Part shown: piece by piece, positions 16,979-25,760 of the stretch
Numbering within the stretch: the stretch's first letter is position 1
How the letters are laid out: every line of letters begins with the position of its first letter
Source of the DNA: PLA3 sp964592235
GTDB lineage: Bacteria; Planctomycetota; Phycisphaerae; UBA1845; UTPLA1
Direction of reading: 5' to 3'
NCBI GenBank assembly: GCA_964592235.1
Contig: CAZQCF010000022.1
Span: forward strand, 3,635 to 67,634
DNA length: 64,000 nucleotides
Program-made: the position numbers and the translations under genes
Notes under the pieces: model-generated
What the model was told of the DNA's origin: nothing
What the model saw: only the letters and a program-made list of their open reading frames with translations
Databases searched by the model: none

Positions 16979-17539
16979 ATGCCAGGCCGCGCTGTTTTTC
17001 TTGATCGCGACAAGACGCTCATCGACGATCCGGGCTATCTCGATCATCCCGACGGCGTGCGACTGCTACCCGGAGTCGCGGAGGGCCTGCGCCGACTGAA
17101 AGCGGCCGGGTTCCGGGTTGTCGTCGTGACGAATCAATCCGCGATCGCGCGAGGGAAAGTCACAGTTGCCGGACTGGAAACGATCCACGCCGAACTTCGG
17201 CGGCAACTCACCTCCGCCGGCGTCGAACTCGACGCAATCTATTATTGCCCCTACCACCCCGATGGAACCGTGCCGCCCTACAACCGCGAGCATGATGAAC
17301 GCAAACCCGCGCCAGGAATGCTGTTTCGCGCCGCGCGCGAAATGAACCTCGACCTCGCCAAGTCGTGGATGGTCGGCGACCGCCTGCGCGACATCCAGGC
17401 GGGCCACCGTGCGGGATGCCGCACGGTGCTCGTCCGCTCGGATTCAACCGAACCGGCGGAAGATTTCACCGGCCAGGATCGGCCGGACTTTGAGGCCGAC
17501 GGCCTCCTCGCCGCCGCAGACATGATTCTGCACACCTGA
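16979..17539 (+). CDS. gmhB: D-glycero-D-manno-heptose 1,7-bisphosphate 7-phosphatase (GmhB-like HAD phosphatase)
   Basis: HAD-superfamily phosphatase of about 186 residues. Motif I is FLDRDKTLIDDPGYL near residue 9, TNQSAIARGKV is motif II, ERKPAPGML carries the motif III Lys, and WMVGDRLRDIQAGHRAG is motif IV. It starts 2 bases after gmhA. In E. coli GmhB a zinc loop uses C-x-H and C-x-C ligands; here the first pair reads CPYH and the second reads HDE before RKP, so most ligands are missing and the loop probably does not bind zinc. Histidinol-phosphate phosphatase is the other possible reading, but the gmhA linkage favours heptose. Confidence 0.9.
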   Translation: MPGRAVFLDRDKTLIDDPGYLDHPDGVRLLPGVAEGLRRLKAAGFRVVVVTNQSAIARGKVTVAGLETIHAELRRQLTSAGVELDAIYYCPYHPDGTVPPYNREHDERKPAPGMLFRAAREMNLDLAKSWMVGDRLRDIQAGHRAGCRTVLVRSDSTEPAEDFTGQDRPDFEADGLLAAADMILHT

Positions 17540-17556
17540 TCGCCGTCTGTTCGAGT

Positions 17557-17593
17557 CGGGCCAAGCCGGCCCGCCGTGGCGGGTCATGGCCCG
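17557..17593. repeat. Nested hairpin after gmhB
   Basis: The outer arms cgggcca and tggcccg enclose an inner hairpin cccgcc-gt-ggcggg. It lies 18 bases after the gmhB stop. It may act as a terminator or processing site, but no T-run follows, so a palindromic repeat is equally likely. Confidence 0.5.
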
Positions 17594-17768
17594 GAATTAC
17601 GCCGCAAACCCGCTATCCCCTCGACCACGTGGGCGGCGAATTGCAGGAATGCCGCAATGGATTAGAATACCTCCGGCGTGCGGGCGAGTTCGGTCATGGA
17701 CGATGGCAACCGGTCCGCACGCAGTCAGGCCTCGCGTGCAAGGCGCGGCGCGCGCGGCGGAATCATTC

Positions 17769-18572
17769 ATGGAAGCATCCCAGGCAGCTATTCCCAGCGA
17801 TGTCGAACGCGGCCGATCCGGCCCGCCCGTTCTTTCGATCATCATCCCCGTGTTCAACGAGGTGAAGACGGTCCGGCAGGTGATCGAGAAGGTTCGCGCG
17901 GTGCCCTTTCCCGATCCGTTTGAGATACTCGTCGTGAATGACGGTTCGACCGACGGCAGCGAGCAGGTGCTGCGCGAGCTGCCGGCGTGGGACGACGTGC
18001 GCGTGCTGCATCACGAGCGCAACGCGGGCAAGGGCGCGGCCGTGCAGACGGCCCTGCGCGAAATTCGCGGGCAATACGTGGTGATTCAGGATGCCGACCT
18101 CGAGCTGAACCCTCACGACATGCTGCCGCTCTATGAAAAGGTTCGCGGGGGCGCGCCGGTCTGCTATGGCTCGCGCTTCATGGGCGACAATCGTCGATTG
18201 CACGGCCGGTCCACCTATTGGGCCAACCGCATGTTGAACATGACGTGCAACATGGTCAACGGGATCCGGCTGACAGACATGAACACGTGCTACAAGATGA
18301 TGCGCGCCGACGTGGCCCGGCGGCTGCACGTACAGAGCCGCGGCTTCGCCATGGAGCCGGAGATCACGACCAAGCTCGCACGGCTCAACGTGCCCATCGA
18401 AGAACTGCCGATCAGCTACATCCCACGCGAAAAGTCCGAGGGCAAGAAGATTCGCGCGATGGACTTCTTTCGATATCTCCGCGCGATGGGTCGCTACCGA
18501 TTCTCAAACTTTGACACGGGACCGGTCGCTACCCCACCGCCCTCTCGAGGCTCCTCTTCTCACCAAGCATGA
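17769..18572 (+). CDS. Glycosyltransferase family 2 (dolichyl-phosphate mannose synthase-like)
   Basis: GT-A enzyme of about 267 residues. VLSIIIPVFNEVKTVRQVIEK, LVVNDGSTDGSEQVL and the DxD-type QDADLELNP are the expected GT2 motifs; NMTCNMVNGIRLTDMNTCYKMMR and the RGFAMEPEITTKLAR region are typical of the DPM1/GtrB-like subgroup that makes polyprenyl-phosphate sugars. No C-terminal membrane segments are present. The ATG at 17769 is preferred over upstream starts because the extra residues are unlike the family. It overlaps the next gene by ATGA, suggesting that the two act together, possibly as donor synthase and a GT-C enzyme. Confidence 0.9.
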   Translation: MEASQAAIPSDVERGRSGPPVLSIIIPVFNEVKTVRQVIEKVRAVPFPDPFEILVVNDGSTDGSEQVLRELPAWDDVRVLHHERNAGKGAAVQTALREIRGQYVVIQDADLELNPHDMLPLYEKVRGGAPVCYGSRFMGDNRRLHGRSTYWANRMLNMTCNMVNGIRLTDMNTCYKMMRADVARRLHVQSRGFAMEPEITTKLARLNVPIEELPISYIPREKSEGKKIRAMDFFRYLRAMGRYRFSNFDTGPVATPPPSRGSSSHQA

Positions 18573-20896
18573 CCCAATACCTGACGAGCTTCCTGGGTTT
18601 CTGCTCGCTCGTTCAACTATGCGTCCTGCCGGGTTACCTGGTCTGTCGCATCCTCAAGCTGCGCGGCCGACTTGAGACCGCGCTGTTCAGCTTCGCGCTA
18701 AGCCTGCTCATTAACCACGCGCTGGTGGTCGGGCTCGTAGTCGCCGGCGCGTATCGCCCCAGCGTCTTGTACGGCATTCTCGTGGGCGAATTGACGCTTC
18801 TTGCGGCACTGGCCATCGCACAGCGGCGAGCGACGCCGCCCGCCGAAGCATGTTCAGCCGACTCGCAACTCCTGGTGCTGGACTCGCCGCAGTTTTCGTT
18901 CTTCAAACACGCGGCCTGGATCACGATCGCCGTCTATATCCGGCTGGCGTGGCAAAACGTCGGCACGGTGTTCATGACCTGGGACGCGGTCGGCTCATGG
19001 AACCCCTGGGGCGTCTGGTGGGCCAAAGGCAGCATCCCGCGCATCTGGGGCACGTATCCGCAGCTCATTCCGACGAGTTACTCTCTCACGTACGTCTTCA
19101 TGGGCAACACCCAGGTGCAATTCTTCGCGAAGGGGATGCTCGGGCTGTTCCCGCTCGGCGCGCTGCTGGCCATCTATGAACTGGGACGGCGGCAACGCAG
19201 CGCCGGCATCCTCGTCGGCGTAACGCTCGCGGGCGTGTTGATGCACTACGTAAACGTCGCCAAGTTGGAGAACATGATGTTCTCCGGCTATGCCGACGTG
19301 CCGGTGTCGTTCTTCGTGACGATGGCGTTCTACTGCGTGCTCCGCGCGGGCGAGGAATCCCGCGCCGAGCGCGGGATCGGTCGCGGAGCGATAAAACTGA
19401 TCTGGCTCGGCGCGATGATGTGCGTCGCGGCGTGCGTGACCAAGCAAACCGGCATGTTCATGGCCGCCGTCTATCCGGTGCTGCTCTGGGGGCTGGTCCT
19501 GCGACCGGCGGGGATGTCGATTCCTGATTCCGTCCGGCGGCTGTCAACCATGTGCATGGTGATGGTCGCGCTTGCGGCGCCGTGGTACGTGTATCAGCGA
19601 CACATGATCGCCACGGGCCAAGCCCAGGACAACTGGGACGAGCTGTTCACAAACCTGCACAAGGACCAGACATACGCTGGCCGCTTGCGGCACGGCATTC
19701 GCATGCTTCGCGGGGCGCTGCCATTCAACGACGCGTTGGGGTGCCTCGCGGTGCTACACCTGTTCTCCCTGCTGCGCCGCAACACGCGATGGTTGTACAT
19801 TCTCGTGATCGCTCCAATGACGGTCATCTGGGCGGTGGGGTTCAGCTACAGCCTGCGCAATCTCGCGCTGGCCGTGCCGTTGATGGGGATGGCTGCGGGC
19901 GTGGGACTTGTGGAGCTGCTCGGTGTCGCGGGGTGGCTGGCGGCGCAGTTTGCAGGAGCGGAGTTCAGTTGGAGCGCAAGCCCCGTCCTTCAGCAAGATG
20001 CCAAGCCACTGTTGAGTGCTTCAGGCGCGGGAGGCGTGGCCGAAGCGCATCCAACGAACGGCGCATGGGGTTGGGCGGGGGTGAAGCTTGCGATCCTGGT
20101 GATCGTTGTGGCGAGTTTCTCGCTGCCGCGAGATTGGCTGCTGGAACGCCAGACGGCCCTTCAACGCGAGGTCGGCGATCCATCGCTTAACAAGGTCCTT
20201 TACGAGTATCACGAGGGCCGGCCGCTGCGAGGGCTGATCTCCACGCACTACGCCGCGCTGAATTATCTGCCGGGTTTTGAAAGCCGCGCGATCGGCCTGC
20301 CGATGGGCAGCTTCGAGACGTATGAGAAACATCGGGCAAGACCGGACGTGCATTACATCCTGATTCCCTCGTGGCTCGATCCGTCTTACAACCCGAAGAT
20401 CGTCGAGGACGTTCGCCGCCGCATCGAGTCGAAAGAATACAAGTGCATCTATGACAAGAACGCCTGGCTGTACGTCCGCAAGATGACGCCGACGGCATGG
20501 GAAATGGACGACGCGCTGGCCCAGGCCGAGGCGCACGTTGCGGCCCAGCGATTCGACGAAGCCGTCGCGGTCCTCTCCGGCAGGCCGCTGGCGGAGGCGG
20601 AGTCCCCCGGCCGGGCCTATTACCTGCTCGCCTACGGCATGCATCACGGTTGGGCGCGGTCGCGCGCCGGGCGCGAGCCGCCGTTCGAGGCCGTCAATTA
20701 CTACGCCAGCGCGATTGATCTGGGGATGCACGAGTTCTGGCCTCGATATCAACGAGGTTTGTTGCTCGCCCTCCTGGGCCGGCGCGAAGAGGCGATCCGC
20801 GACCTGAAGCGTGCCTTCGAGATCAAGCCCGATCATGACGGTGTGCGCAGCGCGCTCGCAGAGGTGCGGGCGGCGGCGGGCGGAAATGGAGCCTGA
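18569..20896 (+). CDS. Polytopic membrane protein with C-terminal TPR region, possible GT-C glycosyltransferase
   Basis: Protein of 775 residues. The first ~500 residues hold about eleven hydrophobic segments; the loop FMTWDAVGSWNPWGVWWAKG carries acidic and aromatic residues at a position like the catalytic loop of GT-C enzymes. After a soluble part (RPDVHYILIPSWLDPSYN), residues ~650-770 contain TPR-like helices ending in RREEAIRDLKRAFEIKPDHDGV. Translational coupling with a DPM1-like GT2 gene suggests it uses a polyprenyl-phosphate sugar on the outer face of the inner membrane. That role is inference. Confidence 0.7.
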   Translation: MTQYLTSFLGFCSLVQLCVLPGYLVCRILKLRGRLETALFSFALSLLINHALVVGLVVAGAYRPSVLYGILVGELTLLAALAIAQRRATPPAEACSADSQLLVLDSPQFSFFKHAAWITIAVYIRLAWQNVGTVFMTWDAVGSWNPWGVWWAKGSIPRIWGTYPQLIPTSYSLTYVFMGNTQVQFFAKGMLGLFPLGALLAIYELGRRQRSAGILVGVTLAGVLMHYVNVAKLENMMFSGYADVPVSFFVTMAFYCVLRAGEESRAERGIGRGAIKLIWLGAMMCVAACVTKQTGMFMAAVYPVLLWGLVLRPAGMSIPDSVRRLSTMCMVMVALAAPWYVYQRHMIATGQAQDNWDELFTNLHKDQTYAGRLRHGIRMLRGALPFNDALGCLAVLHLFSLLRRNTRWLYILVIAPMTVIWAVGFSYSLRNLALAVPLMGMAAGVGLVELLGVAGWLAAQFAGAEFSWSASPVLQQDAKPLLSASGAGGVAEAHPTNGAWGWAGVKLAILVIVVASFSLPRDWLLERQTALQREVGDPSLNKVLYEYHEGRPLRGLISTHYAALNYLPGFESRAIGLPMGSFETYEKHRARPDVHYILIPSWLDPSYNPKIVEDVRRRIESKEYKCIYDKNAWLYVRKMTPTAWEMDDALAQAEAHVAAQRFDEAVAVLSGRPLAEAESPGRAYYLLAYGMHHGWARSRAGREPPFEAVNYYASAIDLGMHEFWPRYQRGLLLALLGRREEAIRDLKRAFEIKPDHDGVRSALAEVRAAAGGNGA

Positions 20897-21701
20897 CGCC
20901 ATGGGCCGTTCCTCCGACAGCCCGCGCGGGGTTCCGAATCCGATTGCGTCGCATTCCCGGGTGCCTCAACGTCGCGTTTCGCTCTTCGTCCCCTGCTACG
21001 TGGATCAACTGTTCCCGCGCGTCGCGCAATCAACCGTCATGCTGCTGGAGCGTCTCGGGGTCGCCTGCGAATACGACGCGCGGCAGACCTGCTGCGGCCA
21101 GCCCGCCTTCAACAGCGGCTACGCCGACGAAGCACGGCGCGTGGCCGAGCATTTCGTCCGCGTATTCGCCGACTGTGAGACAATCGTCGCGCCGGGCGGC
21201 TCGTGCGTGAGCATGGTTCGCAACCACTTCTCGCATGTGCTGGGCCGGGAGGAACGGGTGACGCATTGCGTGCGTGAGTTGTGCGAGTATGTTGTCAACG
21301 AGCTGGGGATCACGGATGTCGGCGCGAGCCTGCCGGGGCGGGCGGCGCTGCACATGCCGTGTCACATGCTGCGCGAGCTGGACGGCGCAGGCCCCGTGTA
21401 TGAATTGTTGTCGCATGTGCGGGGACTGGAAATCGTCGATCTGCCCTGCGACACATGGTGCTGCGGTTTCGGCGGGACATTCAGTGTGAAGTACCCGGAG
21501 TTGTCGACGGCCATGGCGGAGACGAAATTGCAGCAGATGCGCGACGCCGGCGTGGAGTACTTGATCTCACCCGAGTCGAGTTGTCTGATGCAATTGGTGA
21601 GCGTGATGCAGCGAATGGAGAATCCGGTGCGGCCGGGAGGCGCCCTCCGGGCAATTCGACCGCTACATGTGGCGGAAGTGCTGGCGGGATCGGTGATATG
21701 A
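20886..21701 (+). CDS. lutA: L-lactate oxidation iron-sulfur protein LutA
   Basis: Cysteine-rich protein of about 271 residues with two CCG domains: CCGQPAFNSGYADEA, and CHMLRE with DLPCDTWCCGFGGTF. These bind Fe-S clusters in LutA and in glycolate oxidase and heterodisulfide reductase relatives. With LutB and LutC it oxidises L-lactate to pyruvate. The start is either ATG 20886 or ATG 20901; the first overlaps the end of the upstream membrane-protein gene by 11 bases. Its stop overlaps the lutB ATG (ATGA). Confidence 0.92.
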   Translation: MEPDAMGRSSDSPRGVPNPIASHSRVPQRRVSLFVPCYVDQLFPRVAQSTVMLLERLGVACEYDARQTCCGQPAFNSGYADEARRVAEHFVRVFADCETIVAPGGSCVSMVRNHFSHVLGREERVTHCVRELCEYVVNELGITDVGASLPGRAALHMPCHMLRELDGAGPVYELLSHVRGLEIVDLPCDTWCCGFGGTFSVKYPELSTAMAETKLQQMRDAGVEYLISPESSCLMQLVSVMQRMENPVRPGGALRAIRPLHVAEVLAGSVI

Positions 21702-23107
21702 ATCACGCCGGTTTCCACGCCGCAAGCCGTGAGAAAGTCGCCGACCGGCGGCTCGCGACTCAATTGCACGTCTCGACAGGCAATTCCCTGGCGAAGACGG
21801 CAACGTTGATCGAGCAGACGCCACACTGGCAGGCGCTGCGCACGCACGCTCGACAGGTCAAACTGCACACCCTGACGCACCTGGATGAGTACCTGCAACG
21901 GTTCGCGGCCGCCGCCGAGCGGAACGGCGCGACGGTCTCCTGGGCCGCGACCGGCGAAGACGCCTGCGCTCAAACGCTGGCGATCGCGCGGCAGCACGGC
22001 GTGCGGCGCATCACCAAGGCCAAGTCCATGACCAGCGAGGAGATCGGCCTGAACGAGGCGATGGAGGCCGGCGGGCTGGAGCCGGTTGAGACGGATTTCG
22101 GCGAAATGATCTGTCAGCTCGCGCACGTCGCGCCCAGCCACGTGACCGCGCCGATCATTCAATGGTCGATCGAAGAAGTCGCGCGGCTGCTGGCGCGCGT
22201 GGGTTATGTCGACGCGATTCCCGCCGAATTGCAGCCGAATCGCGACGTGCCCGATCGTACGTCGCGTCTGGCGGCAGCGGCCAAGCTCGTCTCCGCGGCG
22301 CGCGCGCGCCTGCGCGAGAAGTTCATGACGGCCGGCATGGGCATCAGCGGCGCGAACTTCGCCGTGGCTGATCGCGGCGCGCTGGTGCTCGTGGAGAACG
22401 AAGCCAACATCCGGCTGACGACGACGCTGCCGGGCGTTCACGTGGCCGTCGTCGGAATCGATAAACTCATCCCCCGTATGGCCGATTTGGGCACCTTCCT
22501 GACGCTGCTCCCGGTCGCTGCGACGGGTCAGCGACAAACGTCTTATGTCACACTCCTGCGAAAGCCACTGGGTCGCCTGCACATCATCCTGCTGGACAAC
22601 GGCCGCCTGAACGTGCTGGCCGATGACCAGCACTTCGATCTGCTGTCGTGCATTCGGTGCGGCGCGTGCATGAATGCCTGCCCGGTGTATCGACATGTGT
22701 CGGGCCACGGGTACGAAGCAGTCTATCCGGGGCCGATCGGTGCGGTCCTGATGCCGCACCTGCAACCCGGCCGCGCGTACGAGGATCTGCCGTTCGCCAG
22801 CAGCCTTTGCGGCGCGTGCACCGAGATTTGTCCCGTGGGGATTCCACTGCACGAGCGTCTGCTCGAATGGCGCGAGCGCGTCGTCGGCCGCGGCGAGCGA
22901 TCGCGATTGGAAGCTGCGGCGTTTGCCGGCTGGACATGGCTCATGACGCATCCAACGGTCTACCGATCCGGACGCCCACCGGCTGCCTGGATCAACGCGA
23001 TGGCTGGTTGGTTCGCACCGATGAAGCAATGGCAGAAGACGCGCGACTTGCCGAAAGTCGCGGACGAGTCCTTCGCGCAATGGTGGAGGAAACACCGTGA
23101 TGCCTGA
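21698..23107 (+). CDS. lutB: L-lactate oxidation iron-sulfur protein LutB
   Basis: Protein of about 469 residues. The N-terminal LUD domain runs to about residue 300 and contains KSMTSEEIGLNEAMEAGG and ETDFGEMICQLAHVAPSH. Two ferredoxin clusters follow: CIRCGACMNACPVY near residue 318 and CGACTEICPVG near 371, with the downstream LutB-type tail (RSGRPPAAW). It is the electron-transferring subunit of the LutABC L-lactate utilisation complex. It is coupled to lutA by an ATGA overlap and overlaps lutC by 8 bases. Confidence 0.93.
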   Translation: MNHAGFHAASREKVADRRLATQLHVSTGNSLAKTATLIEQTPHWQALRTHARQVKLHTLTHLDEYLQRFAAAAERNGATVSWAATGEDACAQTLAIARQHGVRRITKAKSMTSEEIGLNEAMEAGGLEPVETDFGEMICQLAHVAPSHVTAPIIQWSIEEVARLLARVGYVDAIPAELQPNRDVPDRTSRLAAAAKLVSAARARLREKFMTAGMGISGANFAVADRGALVLVENEANIRLTTTLPGVHVAVVGIDKLIPRMADLGTFLTLLPVAATGQRQTSYVTLLRKPLGRLHIILLDNGRLNVLADDQHFDLLSCIRCGACMNACPVYRHVSGHGYEAVYPGPIGAVLMPHLQPGRAYEDLPFASSLCGACTEICPVGIPLHERLLEWRERVVGRGERSRLEAAAFAGWTWLMTHPTVYRSGRPPAAWINAMAGWFAPMKQWQKTRDLPKVADESFAQWWRKHRDA

Positions 23108-23744
23108 CGGCGGCTTGCGTGCGGCGGTCAGCCAGATTGCGCGGATCACTTCTCGCATGCAGCGCGTGCCGCATCCCGGCGCGGGACCGCGCATGGAGAT
23201 GGTAGAGTCGACTGCTGACATGACGGCGCGATTCTCCGAGCGGCTCGATGCCCTGCGTGCGCCCGGCGACGACGAGCCCTCGGTCATTCGCGCCGCAACG
23301 GCGCAGGAAGCAATCGCCGCGATAGCGCGATGGTGCGATGGATTGTCGCGTCAAGACATTCGATTGCCGGAGGACGCGGACTCTTCTCCGCGCGACTGGA
23401 AACTTGGGATCACGCCCGCGTGGGCACTCATTGCCGACACCGGATCGGTTGTGCTGGAGATTCCCAGCGCAGCCGCCGCGTGGGCGTCGCTGCTCGTGGA
23501 GCGGCACGTTGTCGTTGCCAGCGTGGAGCAATTGATTCCCGGCATCGCCGAGTTGTATCAGCGATTCGATGACGCGACTGGGACGCCGCCGGCAGAGAAC
23601 CTCGTCTGCATCACAGGTTGCAGCCGCACGGCGGACATCGAGAAGCTCCTGGTTGTGCCGGCGCACGGCCCCCGGCAGGTGCGCGTGGTCCTGTGCGACA
23701 AACCTGTAGACTGGCCGGCCATCCGCGACGCGTTGGTCCCATGA
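23100..23744 (+). CDS. lutC: LutC-like LUD-domain protein
   Basis: LUD-domain protein of about 214 residues. The N-terminal half is divergent; the C-terminal part matches LutC: WALIADTGSVVLEIPSAAA, ASLLVERHVVVASVEQLIPG and CITGCSRTADIEKLLVVPAHGPRQVRVVL. It is the third member of the operon for L-lactate oxidation. Start choice lies between GTG 23097 and ATG 23100; both overlap the lutB end. No regulator (LutR) or lactate permease is adjacent. Confidence 0.88.
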   Translation: MPDGGLRAAVSQIARITSRMQRVPHPGAGPRMEMVESTADMTARFSERLDALRAPGDDEPSVIRAATAQEAIAAIARWCDGLSRQDIRLPEDADSSPRDWKLGITPAWALIADTGSVVLEIPSAAAAWASLLVERHVVVASVEQLIPGIAELYQRFDDATGTPPAENLVCITGCSRTADIEKLLVVPAHGPRQVRVVLCDKPVDWPAIRDALVP

Positions 23745-23945
23745 AAGTCGAGGACGCGAGCGCCTCGGACGCGACGTGGCTTGGATTCGAGCAATTCACA
23801 CCAAATCGCCGTTCAGGCGAACAATGGCCAGCCAGTTGGCGTGCGCGTACAATATGAGCGTGCTTTCGACTTGAGCGAAACGCAGCGTTGCCGGAACGGA
23901 CTCCGGCGGCGGCCCTCGCCCTCGCCGGGATGATCGCACCGATCA

Positions 23946-24773
23946 ATGACCTCTTTGCGTATCTCCATCGTCACGCCCTGCCTGAACGACGCGCGATATC
24001 TTGAAGACTGTCTGCGCTCAATTCACGACCAGGGCTACTCGAGTCTCGAGCACATCGTCATCGACGGAGGCTCGACCGACGGCAGCGTGGAGATCATCCG
24101 TCGCTATGCCGACCGGCTCGCGTACTGGGTCAGCGAGCCGGATGAGGGCCACGCCGACGCGCTGCATAAAGGGCTGGCCCGCGCGACCGGCGACGTGGTC
24201 ACGTGGGTTTGTTCAAACGATCTGCTGCTGCCCGGCGCGCTGTCGCAGGTGGTTTCGTTCTTCGTCGCGCATCCAGACTGTGCATGGGCGGTGGGGAATG
24301 GCCTGCTGATTGACGAAGCCTCGCGCGTGATGGAGCGCGTCTGGGCGGTGCCGTTCACGGTGCGCAGCATTCAACTGTGGGAGCTGTGGGGCACGTGTCA
24401 ACCGGCGACATTCATTCGGCGCCGCGCATTGGAGCGCGTCGGCGGCATCGACCGCACGTTGCACGTCTGCGTGGATACCGATCTATTTCTACGGCTGGCC
24501 AGGCTGGAAGTGCCCCTGCGGATTCCGCACTTTCTCGCCGCGTTAAGAATTCATTCAGACAGCCAATCGCAGCGCCATGCCGCGCGCGTGCGCGAGACAG
24601 ACGAACGCATCAAAGCGGCGTCGGGACGGCCCGCCTGGCCCGCGCAGTTGATGAAACTGGCCTATCGCTTCTACCATTGGCGGTATCGCGGCGTGCAGGT
24701 GCTGAACGAAACGCTGCGGCGGCACAAAGCCTACACCCTCGGCGCGCCGGTTGCGGCGCCGCTGGAGGAATAA
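23946..24773 (+). CDS. Glycosyltransferase family 2
   Basis: GT-A glycosyltransferase of 275 residues. ISIVTPCLNDARYLEDCLRS, IDGGSTDGSVEIIRRY and DEGHADALHKGLARATGDVV fit the WcaA-like GT2 group; FIRRRALERVGGIDRTLHVCVD is the acceptor-side motif with the catalytic Asp region. No membrane segment. It starts about 200 bases after lutC, in a gap with no clear signal, and is followed after 15 bases by an SDR epimerase. Donor and acceptor unknown. Confidence 0.9.
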   Translation: MTSLRISIVTPCLNDARYLEDCLRSIHDQGYSSLEHIVIDGGSTDGSVEIIRRYADRLAYWVSEPDEGHADALHKGLARATGDVVTWVCSNDLLLPGALSQVVSFFVAHPDCAWAVGNGLLIDEASRVMERVWAVPFTVRSIQLWELWGTCQPATFIRRRALERVGGIDRTLHVCVDTDLFLRLARLEVPLRIPHFLAALRIHSDSQSQRHAARVRETDERIKAASGRPAWPAQLMKLAYRFYHWRYRGVQVLNETLRRHKAYTLGAPVAAPLEE

Positions 24774-24788
24774 GGGAGTCACTGACAC

Positions 24789-25724
24789 GTGGAACGCATA
24801 CTGGTCACCGGCGGCGCGGGGTATCTCGGATCCATCCTGACGCCGACGCTGCTTCGCGAAGGGTACAAGGTCACAGTGCTCGACAATCTTGCGTTCGGGC
24901 AGACGCCGCTGCTGGACTGCTGCGCGGATCCGAACTTCACATTCGTGCGCGGCGACGTATGCAACCATGAGCAGGTCGGCCGCATGGTGGGCGAGTTTGA
25001 CGTGATCATTCCGCTGGCCGCCATCGTCGGTGCGCCGGCCTGCAAGGTGAACCCCGTCCTGTCGCGCATGATCAACTACGACGCCATTCGCTTCATGGCG
25101 GACAAGCTCTCGCCGCGGCAGCGCGTGCTCTTCCCCACGACCAACAGCGGTTACGGCGTCGGAGAGGCCGACGGTTTCTGCACCGAGGAGACGCCCCTGC
25201 GCCCCATCTCGCAATACGGGCGCGACAAAGTCGAAATCGAGAAGTACCTGCTGGACAAGGGCACGGCCGTGACGTTCCGGCTGGCGACGGTCTTCGGCAT
25301 GTCGCCTCGAATGCGGCTGGACTTGCTGGTGAATGACTTTACCTTCCGCGCCTGGCGGGATCGGTTCATCGTGTTGTTTGAGGAGCACTTCCGGCGAAAC
25401 TTCATCCACATTCGCGACGTGGCGGCGGCGTTTCTGTTCGGCATGAAGAACTACGACGCGATGAAGGGACGACCGTTTAACGTCGGCCTCTCGTCGGCCA
25501 ATCTGACGAAGCGACAATTGTGCGAGAAGATTCGCGAGCAGGTGCCGGAGTTTCGTATCCTGTCCGACGCCATCGGCGAGGACCCGGACAAGCGCGATTA
25601 CATCGTCAGCAACGAGCGGATCGAGAAGCTGGGTTGGCGGCCGAAGCACTCGCTGGAAGACGGCATCCGCGAGTTGCTGCGCGGCTTCCCGCTGCTGCGG
25701 CCGAATGTGTACGCAAACGTGTAA
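24789..25724 (+). CDS. NAD-dependent nucleotide-sugar epimerase/dehydratase (SDR)
   Basis: Extended SDR enzyme of 311 residues. The NAD-binding motif TGGAGYLGSILTP is at the N-terminus, and the catalytic YxxxK is in SQYGRDKVEIEKYL with upstream TNSGYG. RNFIHIRDVAAAFLFGMKN is a common SDR C-terminal motif. Starts with GTG. It could modify a GDP- or UDP-sugar such as the GDP-heptose made in this locus; the exact substrate cannot be read from sequence. Confidence 0.87.
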   Translation: MERILVTGGAGYLGSILTPTLLREGYKVTVLDNLAFGQTPLLDCCADPNFTFVRGDVCNHEQVGRMVGEFDVIIPLAAIVGAPACKVNPVLSRMINYDAIRFMADKLSPRQRVLFPTTNSGYGVGEADGFCTEETPLRPISQYGRDKVEIEKYLLDKGTAVTFRLATVFGMSPRMRLDLLVNDFTFRAWRDRFIVLFEEHFRRNFIHIRDVAAAFLFGMKNYDAMKGRPFNVGLSSANLTKRQLCEKIREQVPEFRILSDAIGEDPDKRDYIVSNERIEKLGWRPKHSLEDGIRELLRGFPLLRPNVYANV

Positions 25725-25760
25725 CGAGCGGTCGCGTGCTTAGCCGCGCGACGAGGAATT

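Noticed and set aside
21362..23287. 641-codon open frame on the minus strand
   Set aside because: Antisense to lutA and lutB; Arg/Ala-rich composition typical of shadow frames in GC-rich DNA.
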